Source of the DNA: an uncultured Synergistia bacterium
GTDB lineage: Bacteria > Eremiobacterota > SpSt-956 > JAKJGF01
Direction: 5' to 3'
DNA length: 5,589 nucleotides
NCBI GenBank assembly: GCA_937888925.1
Contig: CALARM010000252.1
Span: 1-5,589 of the forward strand
This document shows positions 1 to 4,352 of the stretch, piece after piece. Both the position numbers and the translations under genes were made by a program. The notes under the pieces were generated by a model. That model made no database searches. It was not told where the DNA came from and was given only the letters and a program-made list of their open reading frames with translations. Position 1 is the first letter of the stretch. Every line of letters starts with the position of its first letter.

Positions 1-678
1 TCTTCTTTACTTGGAGCTAAACTGGAAAAAAGCCTGAAATCCAGAACTGTTATAAACTGTACCTTGAAATCGAATGAGATGGTTAAATGGGTTATTCAGA
101 AAACTGCCATGCTTACCGGTAAGACAATAGGCCAGGAAGACAGTGCCTATTTACTTAAAAGATCAGGTACAGATCTCAGATATATAACAAAGGAACTTGA
201 AAAACTTTCGTCTTTCGTAGAACCTGAATTCAGAATAAATAAAGAAGCTATAGATATGTGCTGCCATCAGGAAGCTCAGTCAGGTGTATTTGAACTGACT
301 GATGCAGTAGGCCTGGGACAGACTATGAGGGCTCTCGGTATATTTTCAGAATTGATGAAACAGCAGGAAGAACCTCTTAAATTGCTTGCCCTCTTAAGTA
401 ATCACTTTAACCTCATAAAACAGGTAAGGGAGTTAAAAGAGAAGAGAATAGGCCCTGCAGGCATAACATCTCTTTTACAAAAAATGGGAGAACATCCTTA
501 TAGAGTACAGAAAGCTATGGACATCAAGTATTTCTCACTTAATGGCCTGAGAAAAGCTCACAGATGGCTTCTTGAAGCAGATATAAGTATAAAGACAGGC
601 CGTCAGGATCCTGAACATGTAATGGAACTGCTTATAATACTCCTCTGTCAGGAAGCGGCCAGGATGAAAGCCAGATAA
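1..678 (+). CDS. holA: DNA polymerase III delta subunit, C-terminal part (5' truncated by window)
   Basis: The frame is open from base 1, so this is the 3' part (225 residues) of a longer gene. The TTG at 64 is internal and is not a start. The delta subunit is part of the clamp-loader complex that opens the beta sliding clamp and loads it onto primed DNA during replication. The visible part resembles the end of the AAA+ region (a lid-like stretch with 'LLKRSGTDLRYITKELEKL') followed by the helical C-terminal collar domain. Typical family motifs are 'LLALLSNHFNLIKQVREL', 'MGEHPYRVQKA', 'FSLNGLRKA', 'LLEADISIKTGRQDPE' and a hydrophobic final helix. Full-length delta is about 330-345 residues, so about 110-120 N-terminal residues lie outside the window. 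No terminator is visible. It converges on the MEMO-family gene 53 bases away. The identification comes from recognised motifs and is firm. Confidence 0.93.
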   Translation, partial: SSLLGAKLEKSLKSRTVINCTLKSNEMVKWVIQKTAMLTGKTIGQEDSAYLLKRSGTDLRYITKELEKLSSFVEPEFRINKEAIDMCCHQEAQSGVFELTDAVGLGQTMRALGIFSELMKQQEEPLKLLALLSNHFNLIKQVRELKEKRIGPAGITSLLQKMGEHPYRVQKAMDIKYFSLNGLRKAHRWLLEADISIKTGRQDPEHVMELLIILLCQEAARMKAR

Positions 679-683
679 TAGAT

Positions 684-732
684 ATGTAACATGTAATGTC
701 AGTGTCCTGACTACTCACTATTCACTTTTCAC
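684..732. repeat. Heptad-repeat tract A, seven 7-nt units
   Basis: From 684 the sequence divides into seven units of 7 bases in one register: ATGTAAC, ATGTAAT, GTCAGTG, TCCTGAC, TACTCAC, TATTCAC, TTTTCAC. The last three share YTCAC-type endings, and the first two are near-identical to each other. The tract fills most of the gap between the convergent holA and MEMO-family genes. Its end touches the MEMO stop codon (TAG on the minus strand at 734-732). A small inverted repeat (GTCAG/CTGAC, 698-711) lies inside it. It is related in sequence to tract B. Its function is unknown. Confidence 0.6.
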
Positions 733-1601
733 TAAATAAAAACTACCCCTCCGTAGCCGACAAAACTGGTTGCTTCTCCCATAGAAGGTATTTCGTCATG
801 GCTGGTAGTATATTTAAGGAGTTTCCCTTCTTTTGCACCGAGAACTCTTACTGCACTCATTGTTGCCGTAATGGCACCTGCACCGCATGCATTGCCGGAT
901 TTGTCTGTCTCGGGAACTATTTCTTCCGATTTCATGGCAATCATAAGATCAACAATTTTTTTATCATTTACATTTCTAACCCATTCGAGCGCTTCATTGC
1001 CGATTCCTTTTTCAAGCTGGCCGTAATGCATACCATAATGGGTCAGATCTGTAGAACCTATAACGACAACCTCTTTATTGTAATGGGCGAGGATTTGAGC
1101 TGTTATTTCTCCTGTCTGTAAAGCACGTTTATCAGGCGGTACCATAACAGGTATTATCTGAGATTCCGGGAAGAGATATTTTATGAAAGGCAACTGTACT
1201 TCGATGGAATGTTCTTTTTTATGTGGTGCCGTATTTTCAACTATCAATCCTTTGCTTTCTTTAATTATATCTTCTGCAAGAGATTGATTTACTTCTATAT
1301 TACCCAGCGGAGTTTCCCACGGTCCTTCTCTCCAGATAGAAGGCCCTGAAATACCATAGACATGAACTGCACCGAATATAAGAAAGAGGGGGGCAGTAGC
1401 CTGCTGTTTTATTGCCTGAAATACCAGTCCTGCAGTACTTCCAGAATAAACCCATCCTGCATGGGGGACTATACCGCCAAGTATTTTACTCTCTATTTTC
1501 TCTGTGAGATGTTCTTTTTGCAGACACTCTTTAAGTTCTGCAAGACATTGTTCTTTATCTTCCGGATAAAATCTTCCCGATACAACAGATTTTCTCAACA
1601 T
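732..1601 (-). CDS. amrB: MEMO1-family protein, AmmeMemoRadiSam system protein B
   Basis: This is a 289-residue protein of the MEMO1 family, which shares its fold with class III extradiol dioxygenases. In many archaea and bacteria it is encoded beside AMMECR1-domain and radical-SAM proteins, and its reaction is not established. Conserved family blocks are in order: an N-terminal 'VVSGRFYP', 'GGIVPHAGWVYSG' with His47, 'IFGAVHVYG' with His80, 'HSIEVQLPF' (131-139), 'IGSTDLTHYG' with Asp185 and His188, and 'ACGAGAI' with Cys239. The His47/His80/Cys239 set matches the metal-site residues known in human MEMO1, so the site looks intact. The family usually has P-x-H at the second block; here it is A-V-H. 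The start at 1601 is chosen because AGGAGG (plus-strand 1611-1616) lies 9 bases upstream. The 24-residue in-frame extension to 1673 is translated repeat DNA. No promoter is seen directly upstream, so it is probably transcribed with the tRNA. Confidence 0.9.
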   Translation of the reverse strand: MLRKSVVSGRFYPEDKEQCLAELKECLQKEHLTEKIESKILGGIVPHAGWVYSGSTAGLVFQAIKQQATAPLFLIFGAVHVYGISGPSIWREGPWETPLGNIEVNQSLAEDIIKESKGLIVENTAPHKKEHSIEVQLPFIKYLFPESQIIPVMVPPDKRALQTGEITAQILAHYNKEVVVIGSTDLTHYGMHYGQLEKGIGNEALEWVRNVNDKKIVDLMIAMKSEEIVPETDKSGNACGAGAITATMSAVRVLGAKEGKLLKYTTSHDEIPSMGEATSFVGYGGVVFI

Positions 1602-1610
1602 TTTAAATAA

Positions 1611-1616
1611 CCTCCT
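1611..1616 (-). promoter_or_regulatory. Ribosome binding site of the MEMO-family gene
   Basis: The plus strand reads cctcct, giving AGGAGG on the coding strand, 9 bases before the ATG at 1601-1599. It decides the start against the longer in-frame ATG at 1673, which lies within repeat DNA and has no such site. Confidence 0.85.
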
Positions 1617-1622
1617 TTTACA

Positions 1623-1685
1623 GTGAATAGTGAGTGGTGAATAGTGAATGTTTCTTAACTCACCACTCACCATTCACCACTCACT
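1623..1685. repeat. Heptad-repeat tract B forming a long inverted repeat
   Basis: Nine 7-base units lie in a single register: GTGAATA, GTGAGTG, GTGAATA, GTGAATG, a 7-base middle unit TTTCTTA, then ACTCACC, ACTCACC, ATTCACC, ACTCACT. The second half is the inverse of the first, so arms 1623-1649 and 1658-1684 can pair around an 8-base loop. In RNA read from the minus strand, 26 of 27 positions pair when G-U is allowed, with one A-C mismatch. In plus-strand RNA five positions become A-C mismatches. The element lies between tRNA-Arg and the MEMO-family gene, just before that gene's ribosome binding site. It is not a classical terminator, because no T-run follows the hairpin on the minus strand. 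Confidence 0.8.
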
Positions 1686-1692
1686 ACCATAG

Positions 1693-1766
1693 CCCGCCTT
1701 AGAGGACTCGAACCTCCGACCTGCGGATCCGGAATCCGACGCTCTATCCAACTGAGCTAAAGGCGG
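1693..1766 (-). tRNA. tRNA-Arg (anticodon CCG)
   Basis: A 74-base cloverleaf can be drawn. The acceptor stem CCGCCTT/AAGGCGG has 7 Watson-Crick pairs. The D arm is GCTC-AGTTGGATA-GAGC. The anticodon arm is TCGGA-TTCCGGA-TCCGC, with anticodon CCG at plus-strand 1730-1732. The T arm is GGAGG-TTCGAGT-CCTCT, with one G-U pair. The first anticodon-stem pair (T27/C43) is a mismatch; all other stems are intact. The discriminator base is G. The following bases are CTA, so CCA is not encoded and must be added by nucleotidyltransferase. The tRNA reads the arginine codon CGG. It lies downstream of a strong promoter and upstream of the MEMO-family gene on the same strand. Confidence 0.95.
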
Positions 1767-1848
1767 ATGTAACTGATCTCTCAACCAGACTGTAACACTG
1801 GTTTCGATGGGTTTTACATGCAGGCTACAGTACTGGTATAACACCATC

Positions 1849-1877
1849 ATTATATCCGAGAAGTTTACTGTAGTCAA
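1849..1877 (-). promoter_or_regulatory. Sigma70-type promoter for tRNA-Arg (and probably the MEMO-family gene)
   Basis: On the minus strand, TTGACT (plus-strand 1872-1877) and a perfect TATAAT (1849-1854) are separated by exactly 17 bases. Transcription should start near 1842, giving a 5' leader of about 75 bases before the tRNA. This is one of the best promoter matches in the window, as expected for a stable-RNA gene. No second promoter is evident between the tRNA and the MEMO-family gene. Confidence 0.8.
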
Positions 1878-1987
1878 TATTAGAAGGAATAAGTTCAAAT
1901 CATATAAAAATTGTCTCAAAAAATAGAATGTTTACCCTGTATGGTTGAAAAAAATACAATATGTTACAAATATTTAACAAAATATTA

Positions 1988-2016
1988 TTGTTTTATGTCT
2001 TTTCATATTCTATAAT
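1988..2016 (+). promoter_or_regulatory. Promoter of the 36-residue-repeat protein gene
   Basis: A perfect -10 box TATAAT (2011-2016) lies 17 bases after TTGTTT (1988-1993), a weak -35 that matches only in TTG. The predicted start near 2023 gives a leader of about 22 bases, ending in AGGAGG. Its position downstream of the ATG at 1961 argues that translation begins at 2045. Confidence 0.6.
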
Positions 2017-2032
2017 TATTTTATTAAATGTT

Positions 2033-2038
2033 AGGAGG
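2033..2038 (+). promoter_or_regulatory. Ribosome binding site fixing the start at 2045
   Basis: AGGAGG lies 6 bases before the ATG at 2045. The alternative ATG at 1961 has no such site and lies upstream of the predicted promoter. Confidence 0.85.
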
Positions 2039-2044
2039 TATATT

Positions 2045-2953
2045 ATGAAAATTAATAATACTGGTAATCAACCGGCTTTATCTATTGCAGATAATAAAAA
2101 AAATATTCCCAACAATTCACCTGAACCGCAGGATAAGGTAACTATAGGGAGCAATACACCTGATAGTCAGAGTAAAGATGGGTTCGAACAATTACTGACA
2201 GGGAAAACTTCAAAAGATGAATTATTAAAAGAACTTAAGAAGGAAATGTCTGCAGGTACAATAACTCTTGATGAAATAAAAAATCTCGAAGAAAAACCTG
2301 TAAAAGAAGAAAAAGATTACAAGCTTGATTTATACAGAAAAATTCAGAATGGAGCAATGCAGGAAAATAACTTTGATGAAGAACACTTCCTGAATACCTT
2401 GATGTCTGCTCCGAAAGTCAATGAAAAACAATATATGTTGATTGGCAAACTTTTTGATAGATCTCAATACAATAATAATATTACAGAAGAAGATTTGAGT
2501 ATTGCAGTGCTCCGTAATCCCGAAATTTCTGACGAACAGTTTAAAGTATTAAATCATATTCTTGATAGAACATGTTATGATAATAACCTTGAGGAAGATT
2601 ATGTATTTAAGGCTGTTCTTGGAAAAAAAGATATGAGTGAATATCAGGGCAGTGTTGTAAATACTATAATAGATTATACCAGATATGAAAATGATATTGA
2701 TGAAGATAATGTTGTTTATAATGTTCTTAGTTCCAGATACATATCTAAACATCATGTATCTCTTTTAAATCATCTTATGATGCATGCAAGACAGAAAAAT
2801 GATTTTGATGAAGAATATGCCTTTAAATTAGTTTGTAATACCCGTGAACTTTCAGAGATGAAAGTGGAATTATGTAAGGAAGCTTTTGACAGAGCACGCT
2901 ATGAAAATGGTATTGATGATACGAACAATTTTGTTCGCATTTTAAATAGTTAA
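2045..2953 (+). CDS. Unrecognised protein with six tandem 36-residue repeats
   Basis: This is a 302-residue protein of a family I do not recognise. Residues 1 to about 45 are rich in N, P, D, K, S and Q and look disordered, with a 'PQDKVTIGS' segment. Residues about 46-95 are charged and probably helical. From residue 96 the rest is a tandem array with a strict 36-residue period: 96-131, 132-167, 168-203, 204-239, 240-275 and a final partial 276-302. The shared pattern is a hydrophobic start, then approximately D-R-x-x-Y-x-N at positions 7-13, then N/D, I/L/F, x, E, E/D, followed by hydrophobic residues and a polar end. An alpha-solenoid-like helical repeat is plausible. It does not match TPR, PPR, ankyrin or Sel1 consensus. 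No signal peptide or membrane segment is present if the start is 2045; the 1961 start would add a misleading hydrophobic stretch. Base composition is AT-richer than its neighbours (27-32% G+C in lines counted, against 37% in a holA line). It stands alone, with its own promoter, and is probably cytoplasmic. Confidence 0.85.
   Translation: MKINNTGNQPALSIADNKKNIPNNSPEPQDKVTIGSNTPDSQSKDGFEQLLTGKTSKDELLKELKKEMSAGTITLDEIKNLEEKPVKEEKDYKLDLYRKIQNGAMQENNFDEEHFLNTLMSAPKVNEKQYMLIGKLFDRSQYNNNITEEDLSIAVLRNPEISDEQFKVLNHILDRTCYDNNLEEDYVFKAVLGKKDMSEYQGSVVNTIIDYTRYENDIDEDNVVYNVLSSRYISKHHVSLLNHLMMHARQKNDFDEEYAFKLVCNTRELSEMKVELCKEAFDRARYENGIDDTNNFVRILNS
2330..2950 (+). repeat. Six tandem 108-bp coding repeats
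   Basis: Units begin at 2330, 2438, 2546, 2654, 2762 and 2870, with the last 81 bases long. They line up at protein level without gaps. DNA identity is moderate, highest in the segment encoding the E-N-x-x-D-E-E part (for example GAAAATGATATTGATGAAGA in unit 4). That suggests old duplications followed by divergence. Confidence 0.8.
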
Positions 2954-2974
2954 AAACATAACTTCCTATGTTTT
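2953..2974 (+). terminator. Weak hairpin just after the repeat-protein stop codon
   Basis: AAAACATA (2953-2960) and TATGTTTT (2967-2974) form a perfect 8-bp inverted repeat with a 6-base loop. It starts in the stop codon, and the last U-rich bases belong to the stem itself. The stem is AT-rich, so it is only a marginal intrinsic terminator. Confidence 0.35.
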
Positions 2975-2981
2975 ATTGTAA

Positions 2982-3000
2982 GGTATTTTGTGTAAATACC
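2982..3000 (+). terminator. Possible second hairpin / terminator
   Basis: GGTATTT and AAATACC form a perfect 7-bp inverted repeat around the loop TGTGT, followed by ATTCTATTTT, which contains a short T-run. It could end the repeat-protein transcript. However, GTAAGGTA at its left edge can instead pair with TACCTTAC at 3035-3042, so the fold is ambiguous. Confidence 0.35.
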
Positions 3001-3117
3001 ATTCTATTTTGAACTTTATGGTAAGTATACAGATTACCTTACACTTGTTTACCGGAAAATCAATGTCAATTAAATATGAACATTGAAGATTTCATCCGGC
3101 CAAATATAAAATAGAAA

Positions 3118-3146
3118 TTGATCAATTAATATATTAATGTTATAAT
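3118..3146 (+). promoter_or_regulatory. Promoter of nrnA with overlapping palindromes
   Basis: TTGATC (3118-3123) and a perfect TATAAT (3141-3146) are 17 bases apart. The predicted start is near 3153, about 40 bases before the ATG. The palindrome AATTGATCAATT (3116-3127) covers the -35 box. A second palindrome, ATTAATATATTAAT (3125-3138), fills the spacer. Either could be an operator, but in AT-rich DNA such palindromes also arise by chance. Confidence 0.65.
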
Positions 3147-3192
3147 ATCGACAATTTAATATCTATTTTATAAGTGACAGGTAATTGATACA

Positions 3193-4167
3193 ATGGAAAT
3201 CCTTAAAGAAATAGCGGGAGTAATAAAAAAAGAAGATAATTTTCTTATTACGTCTCATGTAAGGCCAGATGGTGATTGTATCGGAAGCGAGATAGCCATG
3301 GGCCTTATACTTGAAAAACTTGGCAAGAAATTTGAAATCATAAACCCTGATTGTCCGAAGAAAAGATTCGATTTCCTCCCTTTATTCGATAAAATAAGGT
3401 CATCGTGGGATAAAGAAGAATTATATAATGTATCTATCGTCCTCGACTGCGGAAAATGGAGCAGAATAGAAGGTGTAGCTTCTATTGCCAGCAAATCTCC
3501 TGTTATTATTAATATGGATCATCACAGGGATTCTGCCGGAATAGGTAATTTAAATTATATAAATCACTCTGCTTCTTCTACAGGAGAAATTGTTTTTTCT
3601 CTTCTCTCGTATATGAATATGGAAGTAGATGAACCTCTTGCTGAAAGTATATATACCGCTATAGTTACAGATACCGGTAGATTCAGATATTCCAATACTA
3701 CTCCTGAAACTCACAGAATAGCTGCAAAACTTCTTGAAAAAGGGATTTCTCCGGAAGTTATATATACCAGAATAATGGCACAGGAAACTCCCGGTTCACT
3801 CAGACTTTATTCGGAAATAAATAAGACACTCCTTGTTGATCATATCTGTAAAACAGCTTCCTATACAGTAACGGAAAAATTGCAGGAAGATTTTTCTCTC
3901 CACTCCATTGAACTGGAAAGTGACAGGCTCTTTGATGAACTCAGAACCCTGAAGGACTTTGAAATTTTTATTCTCTTTACGGAAATGCCTGAAGGACATG
4001 TGAGGGCAAGTTTCAGATCCAATAATGGTATTGATGTCAGTCCGGTTGCAAGGTTTTTTGGCGGAGGAGGCCACAGACAGGCATGTAGCTGCATAATAAA
4101 AGGAAATCTGGATGCAGTCCAACATAAGGTAATGGAAAACCTGAAGGAAACCACGTCTCACTGGTGA
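3193..4167 (+). CDS. nrnA: DHH/DHHA1 bifunctional oligoribonuclease / pAp phosphatase NrnA
   Basis: This is a 324-residue, complete protein of usual length for NrnA. The family degrades RNA fragments of 2-5 nucleotides to mononucleotides and dephosphorylates pAp to AMP in the cytoplasm, using a two-metal site (manganese in characterised members). The DHH domain shows all expected motifs: 'SHVRPDGDCIGS' with His22, Asp26 and Asp28; 'VLDCG' with Asp85; 'NMDHH' at 109-111; and 'VTDTGRFRY' with Asp160. The C-terminal DHHA1 substrate-binding domain has 'VRASFRS' and 'GGGGHRQA' (290-297). The residues after it are C-S-C where many homologues have A/S-G-F/C, which I take as normal variation. The ribosome binding site is weak (AGG at 3179-3181, 11 bases from the ATG), but the motif distance from the start supports it. 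In many bacteria nrnA sits between rbfA and truB; neither is adjacent here, and the gene has its own promoter. Confidence 0.94.
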   Translation: MEILKEIAGVIKKEDNFLITSHVRPDGDCIGSEIAMGLILEKLGKKFEIINPDCPKKRFDFLPLFDKIRSSWDKEELYNVSIVLDCGKWSRIEGVASIASKSPVIINMDHHRDSAGIGNLNYINHSASSTGEIVFSLLSYMNMEVDEPLAESIYTAIVTDTGRFRYSNTTPETHRIAAKLLEKGISPEVIYTRIMAQETPGSLRLYSEINKTLLVDHICKTASYTVTEKLQEDFSLHSIELESDRLFDELRTLKDFEIFILFTEMPEGHVRASFRSNNGIDVSPVARFFGGGGHRQACSCIIKGNLDAVQHKVMENLKETTSHW

Positions 4168-4194
4168 GAACAGCATTATTAGTTCCATTTTATA

Positions 4195-4223
4195 TTGATA
4201 ATAATTCTTATGGTCAGTATAAT
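4195..4223 (+). promoter_or_regulatory. Promoter of the hybrid sensor kinase gene
   Basis: TTGATA (4195-4200) and a perfect TATAAT (4218-4223) have a 17-base spacer. Transcription from about 4230 gives a leader of roughly 120 bases, which contains heptad tract C. It begins 28 bases after the nrnA stop codon, so the kinase need not depend on nrnA readthrough. Confidence 0.7.
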
Positions 4224-4280
4224 TTATTATATAAATATCATAAAATATAGGAGTAATAATAAATATTCAGGGTAAAATTA

Positions 4281-4329
4281 TGTAAGTAACATATTACATC
4301 CCGTCATGCGTTATCCGTCACGCGTTACG
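4281..4329. repeat. Heptad-repeat tract C in the kinase leader
   Basis: Four adjacent units of 7 bases are clear: CGTCATG (4302), CGTTATC (4309), CGTCACG (4316) and CGTTACG (4323), with consensus CGTYAYS. Upstream, the ATGTAA/TTACAT inverted repeat (4280-4299) contains GTAACAT/ATTACAT and recalls the ATGTAAC/ATGTAAT units of tract A. The unit sequence differs from tract B but the 7-base period is the same. The tract ends 23 bases before the kinase ATG. Confidence 0.6.
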
Positions 4330-4338
4330 ATTAAATAA

Positions 4339-4344
4339 AGAGGA
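4339..4344 (+). promoter_or_regulatory. Ribosome binding site of the hybrid kinase
   Basis: AGAGGA lies 8 bases before the ATG at 4353 and supports that start. The protein then begins directly with a receiver domain, 8 residues before its first beta strand. Confidence 0.7.
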
Positions 4345-4352
4345 TATCATTA

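Noticed and set aside
64..66. TTG as a start codon for the holA frame
   Set aside because: The frame is open to base 1 and the upstream codons continue delta-subunit sequence. The gene is cut by the window edge.
798..1610. Plus-strand frames of 107 and 82 codons (798-1121 and 1362-1610)
   Set aside because: They lie antisense inside the MEMO-family gene, which has all its conserved motifs. They are shadows.
1602..1673. 24-residue N-terminal extension of the MEMO protein
   Set aside because: It is translated heptad repeat and spacer DNA. The AGGAGG at 1611-1616 serves the ATG at 1601.
684..1685. CRISPR-like array or transposon ends formed by the heptad tracts
   Set aside because: Units are 7 bases without spacers. 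There is no transposase, target duplication or terminal inverted repeat pair of insertion-sequence type.
1674..1919. 81-codon minus-strand frame containing 'PLAQLDRASDSGSAGRRFESS'
   Set aside because: This is a translation across tRNA-Arg and its promoter. Such peptides are a known artefact of tRNA genes, and there is no ribosome binding site.
2432..2950. EF-hand or dockerin-like calcium sites in the N/D/E-rich part of the repeats
   Set aside because: The spacing does not give the D-x-D-x-D-G loop with glutamate at position 12.
1940..2995. Very short frames in gaps (about 24 codons from ATG near 1940, 14 codons from ATG near 2968)
   Set aside because: Neither has a ribosome binding site or any recognisable composition.
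4168..4190. Terminator for nrnA (GAAC/GTTC followed by CATTTTAT)
   Set aside because: The stem is only 4 bp with a 10-base loop, too weak to call.
4247..4287. Possible leader peptide after AGGAG at 4249-4253 using an ATT start
   Set aside because: No standard start codon follows at the right distance; the only nearby ATG is followed at once by TAA.
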